A DNA stretch of 64,000 nt from DASUPK01 sp963774305 (GTDB lineage Bacteria > Actinomycetota > Thermoleophilia > Solirubrobacterales > 70-9): the NCBI GenBank assembly GCA_963774305.1, contig CAVZEM010000007.1, forward strand, positions 124,001-188,000, in the 5' to 3' direction. Under the pieces are notes generated by a model. It was not told the origin of the DNA. It worked only from the letters and a program-made list of their open reading frames with translations, and made no database searches. Position numbers and translations under genes: made by a program. The first letter of the stretch is position 1; the number at the start of each line of letters is the position of its first letter. Of this stretch, positions 16,251 through 24,647 are shown piece after piece.

Positions 16251-17138
16251 TCAGTAGACGGGTAAGCGCGGTTCGGGTCGGCGTCTTCGCATCACGGTGA
16301 GCATCGCCCCCGCCACGGCCAGGCCGAAGACGAACCCGCCCACGTGCGCGAAATAGGCGACCCCCTGATCGCCTCCCGAGCCGACCGCGACCTGTCCGAG
16401 GGCTGGGACGAACTGAAGGATGAACCAGAGGGCCAGCAGGATCAACGCCGGTATCTCCACCAGCGTGACGAAGAAGATGATGAAGATCAGGGTCAGAACC
16501 CTCGCGCGCGGGAAGAGCAGCGCGTAGGCCCCGAGCACGCCGGCGATCGCTCCGCTGGCCCCGATCGTCGGTGCCGTGGATCCGGGGTCGATCAGCGCCT
16601 GGGTGTAGACGGCGATCAGCCCCGCCAGCACGTAGAAGAGCAGGAACCCGAGGCGCCCCATCTTCTCCTCGATGTTGTTGCCGAAGACCCAGAGGAACAG
16701 CATGTTGCCCGCGATGTGCAGCCATCCGCCGTGCATGAACATCGAGGTGAAGAGGGTCTCCCACCACGGTTTCTGATCGATCTGGAACGGCCCTAGGTTC
16801 GCGCCGGGATTGGCCTGGCTGCGAGCCACGGCCTCGGCGTAGTCCTTGGTGCCGGGGCAGACGACGCCGGCCTCGAACTGACCCGGCGCGAACTCGCCGA
16901 CCGCTCCGATGTCGCAGTCACCCGTGTCCGGGTGCGTGATCCGGTACGGAATCGCCCCGTACTCGAGGGAGCTCTGATCGACGTGGCCGAAGCCGGCCTC
17001 GCTGAGCCGCTGGTTGGTCGGGAAGTTGAGCTGCCAGATGAAGACGGCGACACAGATCGCGATCAGACCGACCGTCACGACCGGGAACCGCGTGGTCGGG
17101 TTGTTGTCCTTCAGCGGCAGCACCGGCCCGGCGAACAC
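16251..17138 (-). CDS. Rhomboid-family intramembrane serine protease
   Basis: A 295-residue protein with at least six membrane helices. TSMFMHGGWLHIAGNMLFLW carries the conserved HxxxGHxxxN-like His/Asn block. The nucleophile motif is TIGASGAIAGVLGAY with Ser, and the catalytic His is in AYFAHVGGFVFGLAVAG. It cleaves membrane-spanning substrates inside the bilayer. A loop of about 100 residues between the first two helices holds two cysteines (GDCDIG; GVVCPG) that may be disulfide-linked outside. The substrate is unknown. It is the first gene of a minus-strand set with the small membrane protein and the carboxypeptidase, which suggests an envelope role. Confidence 0.92.
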   Translation of the reverse strand: MFAGPVLPLKDNNPTTRFPVVTVGLIAICVAVFIWQLNFPTNQRLSEAGFGHVDQSSLEYGAIPYRITHPDTGDCDIGAVGEFAPGQFEAGVVCPGTKDYAEAVARSQANPGANLGPFQIDQKPWWETLFTSMFMHGGWLHIAGNMLFLWVFGNNIEEKMGRLGFLLFYVLAGLIAVYTQALIDPGSTAPTIGASGAIAGVLGAYALLFPRARVLTLIFIIFFVTLVEIPALILLALWFILQFVPALGQVAVGSGGDQGVAYFAHVGGFVFGLAVAGAMLTVMRRRRPEPRLPVY

Positions 17139-17193
17139 TAGTCGCGGACGCCGAGGCCCCTTGCCGCAACGAAACGGTTGCCATCATGGGCAT

Positions 17194-17895
17194 ATGGCTC
17201 AGATGCGAATCGCTGACCCCTGGCGTGACACCGACGTGATCGACGAGCGTGCCCCGCGCTTCAACCAGGCGGTGGTCGGCATCGTCGCGCTGCTCGGCGT
17301 CATCTTCGGCTGGCCGCTCGCCTGGGCCCTGATGGGCGCGCAGCTGCTGATCGGGCTGACCATGGGCCGGCGTTTCTGCCTGACCTGCCTCGCCTACTTC
17401 GTCTTCGTGCAGCCCCGCTTCGGGGAGGGGCGGCTCGAGGATTCCAGGCCCCCGCGCCTGGCGAACATGATTGGCACGGTCTTCCTAGGCGGCGCGGCCG
17501 TGGCCTGGTGGCTGGGCGCGCCGGCGGTGGGCACGGTTCTCGGCGCTCTCGTCGCCGCCCTGGCCCTGCTGGCCGCCACGACCGGCTTCTGCACCGGCTG
17601 CGAGATCTACAGGCTCTCCGCCCGGATCCGCGGCATCTCACCCCGTCACCATTCACACATCGACGTCGCGGACCTCGATGGCGCCGGGGGCCATGCCGCC
17701 TACGTCGAGTTCAGCCACCCGCTCTGCTCCGAGTGCCGCGCCTGGGAGCGGCGCCTCGAGGGCGCGGACGAGCCTCTTCTGAAGCTCGACGTCAGCGACC
17801 GCCCGGACCTCGCCCGCAAGTACGGCGTCGCCGTGGTGCCAACCGTGCTCAGGGTCGCCCCGGACGGCGCGGTGCTCGAACGGCTCGCGCCCTGA
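17194..17895 (+). CDS. DUF4395 membrane protein fused to a thioredoxin-like domain
   Basis: A 233-residue protein from the ATG at 17194. Residues 1-145 are a DUF4395-type membrane region: DPWRDTDVIDERAPRFNQAV, then helices VVGIVALLGVIFGWPLAWAL, ANMIGTVFLGGAAVAWWLG and LGALVAALALLAATTGF. Cys pairs occur in RRFCLTCLAYF and GFCTGCEIY. The C-terminal part reads as thioredoxin-like, with SHPLCSECRAWERR (CxxC), LLKLDVSDRPDLARKYGV and the cis-Pro VVPTVLRV. A role in membrane-linked thiol redox chemistry is inferred. The upstream frame to 17014 is antisense to rhomboid and was dropped. It ends directly against the convergent secreted gene. Confidence 0.82.
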   Translation: MAQMRIADPWRDTDVIDERAPRFNQAVVGIVALLGVIFGWPLAWALMGAQLLIGLTMGRRFCLTCLAYFVFVQPRFGEGRLEDSRPPRLANMIGTVFLGGAAVAWWLGAPAVGTVLGALVAALALLAATTGFCTGCEIYRLSARIRGISPRHHSHIDVADLDGAGGHAAYVEFSHPLCSECRAWERRLEGADEPLLKLDVSDRPDLARKYGVAVVPTVLRVAPDGAVLERLAP

Positions 17896-19098
17896 CTAGC
17901 GGCCGTCGCGCGCCGACGGCGGCGGGATCTCGTCCCGCACCGCCGGCAGCTTCGCCGACTTCGGCGGCGGCAGCGCGACGCGCCCTGACGAGCCCGCGGC
18001 GACCGCTCCGCCGGTGGTCCAGCGCACGGCCAGCGGCTTGTTCTGCAGCAGGGGCCCCCACGTCGGCACGTCGAGATTCCCGGTCTGCGGCAACCCATGG
18101 TCACGCTGGAACGCGTAGACCGCCGTCTGGGTCGAGGACTGGAAGTAGCCGCTCACCGGAACCGCGTAGCCGCCGCCGGCGAGCAGCTGCTGGGCCCAGG
18201 CCACGAAGTCACCCTTGGACCCGATGTGCAGGAACGGATAGCTCGGGTACGGCCCCACGGAGGCGGGCGAGACGGGCTGGCGGATCGCCTTCCACTGACG
18301 CTTGCCGGCCTCCTGCCAGTCCCACCAGCTGACGCCGTCGAAGCCGTGTGACATGGCGAGGGCGCGGAACCGCTTGATCTGGCCCGCCTTCGGGCGGCTG
18401 TACACCTGCCCGAGCGGGTCGATCTGCCGGCCGTAGATCCTGTTCCACACCCAGGTGTGGATGTAGCCGGTGTCGACGGTGGTCCCGATGTCCTTCCAGT
18501 AGAGCTGCGGGATGTTGTACTGAGCCCCACCGGGACCGAGGAAGACCGAATAGGGAAGGGCCGGGTGGTAGTCCACGTAGGGGAAGCTGGCGAGCCCGAT
18601 CGGATAGTCCGGCCCGATCAGCGAGCGCAGGCTCGACATGAAGTACGACGCCTGCGGATACTTGCCCTCGTACTGACCCTCGACGTCGAGCACCAGGCAA
18701 TCGGCGCCGTTGGCGACCGCGGCCGCGCCCACCTTCGCCTCCTTGCCGGCCTTGTCCCCGTAGATGAACTGCCACGCGCACACGTTCAGCTCGCGCGCGT
18801 GCAGGCCGTTCACAACCGCCGGAGAGAACTGGTTCCAGTAGGTCGTTCCATCCCCGGACTTGATCAGGACCGTGTCGATGCCGTTCGCATGAGCCTTCTT
18901 GGCGATCTGACCCAGCTTCCCGTGAGAGGAGCGGCTCATGTACCAGATCCACATGCCGTTGCCGGCCAGCGGGCTCTTGCCGGCCGCACTGACGCTCGTC
19001 TGGGAGGTGGCTCCGCCCGCAACTGGCCCGGCGCCGACCGCCAGCAGCGCAACTGCCGTTATGAGCGCAAGGGTCGTTGTGCGTCGGCGGGCACGCAT
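17896..19098 (-). CDS. Secreted glycoside-hydrolase-like protein with peptidoglycan-binding domain
   Basis: A 400-residue exported protein. An Arg-rich signal (MRARRRTTTLALITAVALLA) is followed by a TIM-barrel-like region: GNGMWIWYMSRSSHGKLGQI, NGIDTVLIKSGDGTTYWNQF, ELNVCAWQFIYGDKAGKEAK, GADCLVLDVEGQYEGKYPQA with acidic residues, then FDGVSWWDWQEAGKRQWKAI. Residues about 285-345 form a PG_binding_1 domain (LHIGSKGDFVAWAQQLLAGG; SSTQTAVYAFQRDHGLPQTG). It probably acts on cell-wall or polysaccharide material outside the cell. The catalytic family (GH25- or DUF1906-like) is not certain. The C-terminus is Pro/Ala-rich. Confidence 0.8.
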   Translation of the reverse strand: MRARRRTTTLALITAVALLAVGAGPVAGGATSQTSVSAAGKSPLAGNGMWIWYMSRSSHGKLGQIAKKAHANGIDTVLIKSGDGTTYWNQFSPAVVNGLHARELNVCAWQFIYGDKAGKEAKVGAAAVANGADCLVLDVEGQYEGKYPQASYFMSSLRSLIGPDYPIGLASFPYVDYHPALPYSVFLGPGGAQYNIPQLYWKDIGTTVDTGYIHTWVWNRIYGRQIDPLGQVYSRPKAGQIKRFRALAMSHGFDGVSWWDWQEAGKRQWKAIRQPVSPASVGPYPSYPFLHIGSKGDFVAWAQQLLAGGGYAVPVSGYFQSSTQTAVYAFQRDHGLPQTGNLDVPTWGPLLQNKPLAVRWTTGGAVAAGSSGRVALPPPKSAKLPAVRDEIPPPSARDGR

Positions 19099-19158
19099 GA
19101 ATTCGAGGCTACGGACCCCGAAACACCCGACCGCAAGGAAAGCTGCGTCGGGTGTTTG

Positions 19159-20052
19159 TTAAGCGGTGGCCGCGGCGGGCAGCTGCTCGTCCGCGTGGTA
19201 CGAGCTGCGCACGAGCGGGCCGGATGCGACCGAGGCAAAGCCCAGCTTGTAGGCCGCCTTCTCCAGCTCCGCGAACTCGTCGGGGTGCCAGTAGCGGTCG
19301 ACCGGCAGGTGCTTCTCGGTTGGCCGCAGGTACTGCCCGACCGTCAGCACCTGCACGCCGTGGTCGCGCAGGATCGAGAACGCCTCGACCATCTCGTTGA
19401 ACTCCTCGCCCAGTCCGACCATCAGGCCCGACTTGGTGACCACCTCGTCGCCGCCCATCTCCTTGGCCATTCGCAGCACCCGGGCTGAGCGCAGGAAGTC
19501 AGAGCCGCGCCGCGCCATCGGATAGAGCCGCGGCACGGTCTCGACGTTGTGGTTGAAGACGTCGGGCCGCTCGGCGATCACCTTGGCGAGCGGCATCTCC
19601 TGCCCTCGGAAGTCGGGCGTCAGGACCTCGACCTTGCAGCCGGGCGCCATCCGCCGGATAGAGCGGATCACGCCGACGAAGGCGCCGGCGCCGTAGTCGG
19701 GGAGGTCGTCGCGGTCCACGGAGGTGATCACGGCGTGCCGCAGTCCCATGCGCTTGACCTGGTTGGCGACCCGGAGCGGCTCGAGCGGGTCGTGCCAGGT
19801 GGGCTTGCCGGTCTGGACGTTGCAGAAGCCGCAGCGCCGGGTGCAGACGTCGCCGAGGATCATGAAGGTGGCGGTGCCGCGCTCCCAGCATTCGCCGACG
19901 TTCGGGCAGTTGGCCTCCTCGCAGACGGTGTGGAGGTTGTCCGCCTCGATCGACTTCTTCAGACGACGGTACGTTGGGCCACCCGGCGCCGGGACCTTGA
20001 GCCAGGGCGGCTTGCGGGAGCGGAAGGGCACCTTGCCCTCGTCGTCCGCCAT
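19159..20052 (-). CDS. lipA: Lipoyl synthase
   Basis: A radical SAM enzyme that inserts two sulfurs into octanoyl groups on lipoyl domains. From the ATG at 20052 it has 297 residues. It has the auxiliary cluster motif CEEANCPNVGEC and the radical SAM motif CTRRCGFC. Also visible are HAVITSVDRDDLPDYGAGAF, NHNVETVPRLYP and a terminal SSYHADEQ with the serine ligand of the auxiliary cluster. The frame is open up to an ATG at 20145, but those 31 extra residues consist largely of the palindromic element (20090-20123). The shorter start gives a normal LipA length. It lies next to lipB and the PDH genes whose E2 it modifies. Confidence 0.95.
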   Translation of the reverse strand: MADDEGKVPFRSRKPPWLKVPAPGGPTYRRLKKSIEADNLHTVCEEANCPNVGECWERGTATFMILGDVCTRRCGFCNVQTGKPTWHDPLEPLRVANQVKRMGLRHAVITSVDRDDLPDYGAGAFVGVIRSIRRMAPGCKVEVLTPDFRGQEMPLAKVIAERPDVFNHNVETVPRLYPMARRGSDFLRSARVLRMAKEMGGDEVVTKSGLMVGLGEEFNEMVEAFSILRDHGVQVLTVGQYLRPTEKHLPVDRYWHPDEFAELEKAAYKLGFASVASGPLVRSSYHADEQLPAAATA

Positions 20053-20089
20053 GCGCCCGCCCGGGTTGGCCCGGGAGCGGGTGACGTGT

Positions 20090-20123
20090 ATCCGAGGGCG
20101 CGCGTCAGCGCGACCCGTTTCAT
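20090..20123 (+). repeat. Palindromic element, copy 2 (lipB-lipA junction)
   Basis: Core at 20096-20116, canonical orientation on the plus strand: GGGCGCGC, loop GTCA, GCGCGACCC, followed by CGTTTCAT. It lies between the lipB stop and the preferred lipA start. If lipA begins at 20145 it is read as ETGRADARPRI. Confidence 0.85.
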
Positions 20124-20150
20124 CGTGGGCGATCGACTCCGCCATCGCTT

Positions 20151-20894
20151 CTACCGTACCGAGGCCGGCTCGCCGAGCAGCTCGGTCAGCGCGTCGGAGG
20201 TCGTGGCAACGGGCTCGCGGCCATAGATCTCTCCAAAGCCGTCGGCCACCACGTCCATGTATGCGTCCAATATGCGAGGGCGCGCGTCAGCGCGACCCGC
20301 TTCATGTTGGGAGCCGAGCTCGCGGCAAAGCGAGGTCATCCGGACGCCCTCGATGCCGCAGGGGACCACCCACTCGAACGGCTGCAGGTCGTTGTTGACG
20401 TTGACCGCGAATCCGTGGGTGGTGACGCCGCGGCTGACGTGCACGCCGATCGAGCCGATCTTGCGCCCCTCCGGGGGACTGCCGCCGACCCAGACGCCGG
20501 TCAGCCCGTCGATCACCTCGGCCTCGATCCCGTAGGCGCCGAGTGAGCCGATCATCAGCCGCTCCAGGCGCCGCACGTACTCGTGGACGTTGTCGCCGTA
20601 CGGCTTCAGCGAGACGATCGGATAGCCGACCAGCTGGCCGGGGCCGTGGTAGGTGACGGCACCGCCACGGTCCGTCTCGCAGATCTCGATCCCCTGCATC
20701 CGGTACCAGTCCTCGCCCATCGCGAGCTCTCCGGGCTGGGTGCGGCGCCCCTTCGTGTAGACGGGGTTGTGCTCGAGGAGCAGCAGGGCGTCTGGAATCT
20801 CGTCCGCCTGGCGCGCTGCCTCGATCCGCTTCTGCAGACGCCCGGCCTCCTCATAGGGGACCAGCCCGCAACGCACGGTGAGCACCTCGTCCAC
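20151..20894 (-). CDS. lipB: Octanoyl-[ACP]:protein octanoyltransferase
   Basis: It transfers octanoate from acyl carrier protein to lipoyl-domain lysines, the first step of lipoate assembly. From GTG at 20894 the product has 247 residues; an ATG at 20918 is the alternative. Visible family blocks are LLLLEHNPVYTKGRR, RGGAVTYHGPGQLVGYPIVS, the Lys region GRKIGSIGVHVSRGVTTHGF, NNDLQPFEWVVPCGIEGVRM with the catalytic Cys, and MTSLCRELG. Right after this block residues 198-208 read EAGRADARPRI, an in-frame copy of the palindromic element (20272-20305). The final helix LDAYMDVVADGFGEIYG then resumes. It is upstream of lipA on the same strand. Confidence 0.94.
   Translation of the reverse strand: MDEVLTVRCGLVPYEEAGRLQKRIEAARQADEIPDALLLLEHNPVYTKGRRTQPGELAMGEDWYRMQGIEICETDRGGAVTYHGPGQLVGYPIVSLKPYGDNVHEYVRRLERLMIGSLGAYGIEAEVIDGLTGVWVGGSPPEGRKIGSIGVHVSRGVTTHGFAVNVNNDLQPFEWVVPCGIEGVRMTSLCRELGSQHEAGRADARPRILDAYMDVVADGFGEIYGREPVATTSDALTELLGEPASVR
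20272..20305 (+). repeat. Palindromic element, copy 3 (inside lipB)
   Basis: Core at 20278-20298: GGGCGCGC, loop GTCA, GCGCGACCC, then CGCTTCAT. It is contained within lipB and read in frame on the minus strand as EAGRADARPRI. It is 182 bases from copy 2 and in the same orientation with the same loop. Confidence 0.92.
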
Positions 20895-21037
20895 AGCCCG
20901 ATTGTCCCACGCAGGCATGGCCGGCTCAGCTCGAGGCACCCGCCGCCGGGGCGCCCTCCTGGTCGGGCGGCCAGAACGGCCACGCCTCGAAGTGGGAGCA
21001 GAGACCTGCATCGTCGAGCCGGACGACCCAGGAGGCT

Positions 21038-22417
21038 CTAGAGGGCCAGCCCGAGCGGCTCCTCGAGCAGCTGCCGGACCCTGGCCAGGAACTGGGCGCC
21101 GTCGGCGCCGTAGAGGATCCGGTGGTCGCAGGCGAGCGTGACGCCCATCAGCTGGCGTGCCTCGATCTCGCCGGAGTCGATCACCACGGGCTTCGCCTTG
21201 AGCTCGCCCACCGCGAGGATGCCGGCCTGCGGCGTATTGATGACGGCGCTGAAATTGGAGATTCCGTACATGCCGAGGTTGGAGACGGTGAACGTCCCAC
21301 CCGAGAGCTCGGGTGGCGTGATCGACCCCTCCCGGACGCGGGTCGCGAGCGCCTTGGTCTCGGTGGAGATCTGGCGCAACCCCTTCAGGTCGGCGTCGAA
21401 AACGGTCGGGACCACCAGGGCATCCTGGGCGGCGACCGCGACGCCGACGTTGACCCGGGAGTAGAGCTCGATGCGCCCATCGCGGTACGCGCCGTTGGCG
21501 CGGGGAAACTCGCGCAGCGCGAGGGCGCAGGCCTTGACGATCATGTCGTTGAAGGTCGGGACCGCCTCGCCCTCCTTGGCCATCGCCTTGAGCTTCTTGC
21601 GCCCTTCGACCGCGGCGGTCATGTCGAACTCGGCCTGCAGATAGAAGTGCGGCGCCGTCGCCTTCGACTCGGCCATCCGCCGGGCGACCGTCTGCTGCAG
21701 CTTGGTGAGCTCGACGACCTGAACCTGCCCCTTGGCGGTCTCGGGCTTCTCGGCAACGCCCGGAGTCGGCCCAGCGCGAGCCGCAGCGGGAGCCGGCGAT
21801 GCCGGGGCCACGGGCGCCTGCACCTGCGTCGCAACGCCTGAGGCGAGCGCCCGCTCGACATCGGCCTTGACGATCCGCCCGCCCGGGCCCGACCCGGAGA
21901 GCCCATGCAGGTCCAAACCTCGGTCGCGCGCGATGCGCTTAGCGATGGGAGATGCCTTCAGGCGTCCGTCACCCCAAACTGCGGCTGGGGAAGTGGCTGC
22001 GGGCGCGGGGGCGGTTGGCTGTCCCGGCGCCGCGGCTGCGGCGCTGGCCGGGGCGGATGGGGCGGCGGAGGGGGCGGGGCCAGGCAACGTTGCGCCATCC
22101 GAACCGTTGGCGCCCTGCTCTTCTGTGGATGGTGCGTGTTGCCGGGACGCGCCCCCTCCGCCGCCCCCCTCGACCACCTCAGAAGCATCTCCGACGCGCG
22201 CAATCGGGTCCCCAACAGGCAAGGTGTCGCCCTCCTGCGCCAGGATCTCGACCAGCGTCCCGGCCGCATCCGCCTCGTAGACCATGTTCGCCTTGTCGGT
22301 CTCGATCTCGACCAGCTCCTCGCCGACCTCGACCGCATCGCCGACGCCCTTGAGCCAGCGCAGCACCGTCCCCTCCTCCATGGAGTCGGACAGCCGCGGC
22401 ATGACGATGTCGACCAT
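21038..22417 (-). CDS. pdhC: Dihydrolipoamide acyltransferase (E2) of a pyruvate/2-oxoacid dehydrogenase
   Basis: A 459-residue E2 with one lipoyl domain (residues 1-75, IETDKANMVYEA with lipoyl Lys42). A long Ala/Pro-rich linker follows, then a peripheral subunit-binding domain (KASPIAKRIARDRGLDLHGL, about 150-190), a second linker and the catalytic domain from about 225. The catalytic end is TLACDHRILYGADGAQFL with His432. It forms the core of the complex and passes acyl groups to CoA. It overlaps the E1 beta stop by one base (TGATG), so translation is coupled. The symbol pdhC is by position; the acyl specificity (pyruvate versus branched chain) is inferred from E1. Confidence 0.93.
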   Translation of the reverse strand: MVDIVMPRLSDSMEEGTVLRWLKGVGDAVEVGEELVEIETDKANMVYEADAAGTLVEILAQEGDTLPVGDPIARVGDASEVVEGGGGGGASRQHAPSTEEQGANGSDGATLPGPAPSAAPSAPASAAAAAPGQPTAPAPAATSPAAVWGDGRLKASPIAKRIARDRGLDLHGLSGSGPGGRIVKADVERALASGVATQVQAPVAPASPAPAAARAGPTPGVAEKPETAKGQVQVVELTKLQQTVARRMAESKATAPHFYLQAEFDMTAAVEGRKKLKAMAKEGEAVPTFNDMIVKACALALREFPRANGAYRDGRIELYSRVNVGVAVAAQDALVVPTVFDADLKGLRQISTETKALATRVREGSITPPELSGGTFTVSNLGMYGISNFSAVINTPQAGILAVGELKAKPVVIDSGEIEARQLMGVTLACDHRILYGADGAQFLARVRQLLEEPLGLAL

Positions 22418-23406
22418 CAGCGGCTCCCCTCGAGCGTCTGCAGCGCCGCGCTGACGATGTGCTCGGCGTGCGGGATCGCCGCCTGCTCCATCCGCTTGGA
22501 ATAGGGCATCGGCACGTCTGCACCGGTGACGCGCTCGACCGGGGCATCAAGGTGGTCGAAGGCCTGCCCCTGGATCAGGGCCGCGAGGTTCGCCCCGACC
22601 CCGCCGTGCGGCCAGCCCTCCTCGACGATCACCGCGCGGTTGGTCTTCCTGACCGACTCGAGGATCGTGTCGAGGTCGAGCGGCCTGAGCGTGCGCGGAT
22701 CGATCACCTCGGCCTCGACGCCGTGCTCGTTGGCCAGGATCTGGGCCGCCTGCTGCGCGGTCTCCGACATCCTCAGGATGCCGATGATGGTCACGTCCGA
22801 GCCCTCCCGGCGAATGGCGGCCTCGCCGAAGTTGACGATCCAGTCGCCGTCCTCCGGCACGTCCCCGCGCATGCCGTAGAGCGTCTCGTGCTCGATGAAG
22901 ATCACGGGGTTGTCGTCGCGGATCGCGGCCTTGAGCAGCCCCTTCGCGTCCGCGGGGGTGGACGGGCAGGCGACCAGCAGCCCCGGGATCTGCAGGAAGA
23001 GCGCCTCGAAGCTGTGGGAGTGGGTGGGACCCAACTGGTGTCCGCCGCCGCCGGGCATCCGCACGACCAGCGGCACCCTCACCTGGCCGCCGAACATGTA
23101 CGGGATCGCCGCGGCGTGATTGACGATCTGGTCCATCGCCAGCAGTGCGAAGTTGACGGTCATGATCTCGACGACGGGACGGACGCCTCCCATCGCGGCC
23201 CCCACCCCGACGCCGACGATCGAGTTCTCGGAGATGGGCGTGTCCCGAACCCTCCGCTCGCCGAACTCGTCGAGCAGCCCCTCGGTCACCTTGAACGAGC
23301 CCTGGAAGACGCCGACGTCCTCGCCCATCACGAAGACGAGCTCATCGCGGCGCATCTCCTCCGCCATCGCGTCTCGCAGGGCCTCTCGCATCCGCATGAC
23401 CGCCAT
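22417..23406 (-). CDS. pdhB: Pyruvate/2-oxoacid dehydrogenase E1 component, beta subunit
   Basis: A 329-residue subunit from the ATG at 23406. It has VFVMGEDVGVFQGSFKVTEG, DTPISENSIVGVGVGAAMGG, RPVVEIMTVNFALLAMDQIV and NHAAAIPYMFGGQVRVPLVV. VRMPGGGGHQLGPTHSHSFE includes the conserved His region, and a transketolase C-terminal domain has IDPRTLRPLDLDTILESV. With E1 alpha it decarboxylates the 2-oxoacid on TPP and acetylates the E2 lipoate. Its start overlaps the E1 alpha stop by one base. Frames extending to 23784 are antisense or shifted readings of E1 alpha. Confidence 0.94.
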   Translation of the reverse strand: MAVMRMREALRDAMAEEMRRDELVFVMGEDVGVFQGSFKVTEGLLDEFGERRVRDTPISENSIVGVGVGAAMGGVRPVVEIMTVNFALLAMDQIVNHAAAIPYMFGGQVRVPLVVRMPGGGGHQLGPTHSHSFEALFLQIPGLLVACPSTPADAKGLLKAAIRDDNPVIFIEHETLYGMRGDVPEDGDWIVNFGEAAIRREGSDVTIIGILRMSETAQQAAQILANEHGVEAEVIDPRTLRPLDLDTILESVRKTNRAVIVEEGWPHGGVGANLAALIQGQAFDHLDAPVERVTGADVPMPYSKRMEQAAIPHAEHIVSAALQTLEGSR

Positions 23407-24638
23407 CAGTGGACGTCCTCCGGCGCGGTGTCGGGGACGTCGCCCTCCGCCTCCCGCATCGACTGCGCCTCGGGCGCCGCGTAGGCCGCGCCCCGCTCGG
23501 CCAGCTCCCGGGCGCGCTCGCCGGCCTTGCGCTCCTCCTCTGCCGGGTGGGAGTCGGGCGAGCGCTCGTCGACCCCGTACCAGCCTGGTACCTGGTCGCC
23601 GTAGGAGTAGAGGTGGTCGTAGAGAGAGTCGAGCGGCGGCTCCGGTGAGTTGTCGGCGAACTCCACCGCCTCGAGCACGGTCCGCTCGGCCTCCTCGCGG
23701 ATTTCCTGGATCTCCTCCTCGGAGAGGACCTTCTCCTTGAGCAGGCGAGCCGTGAAGGCCTCGATCGGGTCCTTGCGCTGCCACTCCTCGACCTCCTTCT
23801 TGTCCCGGTAGACCTCGGGATCTGCGGCGGAATGACCGCGATAGCGGTAGGTGAAGGCCTCGACCAGGGTCGGCTTGCGCTCCTCCCGTGCCAGGCGAAT
23901 GTGCTCGGCGACCGTTTCCTGGACGGCCAGCACGTCCATCCCGTCGACCCGGACGCCAGGGACGCCCATGCCCTCGGCCTTGTGGGAGAGGTCGGTGACC
24001 GCTGAGTGCCGCTCGAGCGACGTGCCCATGCCATAGAGGTTGTTCTCGACCAGGAAGACGACGGGCAGGCTCCAGAGAGCAGCCAGGTTCATCGTCTCGC
24101 CGAAGTTGCCGGTGTTGGAGGCGCCGTCGCCGAACATGCAGACGGTCACCTCGTCGGTTCCCTTGTAGTCCGAGGCGAGGGCGAGGCCGGCCGCCAGCGG
24201 CAGGTTGCCGCCGACGATCCCGTAGCCACCCATGAAGCGGTGCTCGAGGTCGAAGATGTGCATCGAACCGCCGCGGCCGCCGGAGGTGCCGTCGACGCGG
24301 CCGAAGAGCTCGGCCATCACCCGCTTCGGATCGGTGCCGCGGGCGATGGCGTGCCCGTGCGTCCGGTAGGTCCCGATCAGGTAGTCCTCGGGGCGCATCA
24401 CAGAGGTGGTGCCGACGATCGTGGCCTCCTCGCCGATCGCCAGGTGGAGGAAGCCGCCGGCCTTGGCGCGCTGATATTGGCGTCCCGCCTCCTCCTCGAA
24501 GCGGCGGATCAGGGCCATCAGGCGGAGGAGCTCACGGCAGGTGTCCTTGTCGGGGAGCTTCGGTTTCGCCGCCGACTTGCCCTTGCCGTCTGACGATTCG
24601 GTCATCCGGCGCCTCGACTTGGTCTTGCTCTCGGCCAC
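23406..24638 (-). CDS. pdhA: Pyruvate/2-oxoacid dehydrogenase E1 component, alpha subunit
   Basis: A 410-residue subunit. After a Lys-rich start it has LLRLMALIRRFEEEAGRQYQ, GFLHLAIGEEATIVGTTSVM and FGRVDGTSGGRGGSMHIFDL. The TPP motif is VCMFGDGASNTGNFGETMNL with the closing Asn pair in VENNLYGMGTSLERHSAV. The phospho-loop region YRYRGHSAADPEVYRDKKEV is conserved. The C-terminus has about 60 extra acidic residues (YAAPEAQSMREAEGDVPDTA) beyond the usual end. It is the first of the tightly coupled E1 alpha, E1 beta, E2 set. The order matches PdhA-type E1 in Gram-positive PDH operons. Confidence 0.94.
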   Translation of the reverse strand: MAESKTKSRRRMTESSDGKGKSAAKPKLPDKDTCRELLRLMALIRRFEEEAGRQYQRAKAGGFLHLAIGEEATIVGTTSVMRPEDYLIGTYRTHGHAIARGTDPKRVMAELFGRVDGTSGGRGGSMHIFDLEHRFMGGYGIVGGNLPLAAGLALASDYKGTDEVTVCMFGDGASNTGNFGETMNLAALWSLPVVFLVENNLYGMGTSLERHSAVTDLSHKAEGMGVPGVRVDGMDVLAVQETVAEHIRLAREERKPTLVEAFTYRYRGHSAADPEVYRDKKEVEEWQRKDPIEAFTARLLKEKVLSEEEIQEIREEAERTVLEAVEFADNSPEPPLDSLYDHLYSYGDQVPGWYGVDERSPDSHPAEEERKAGERARELAERGAAYAAPEAQSMREAEGDVPDTAPEDVH

Positions 24639-24647
24639 GATCTCAGC

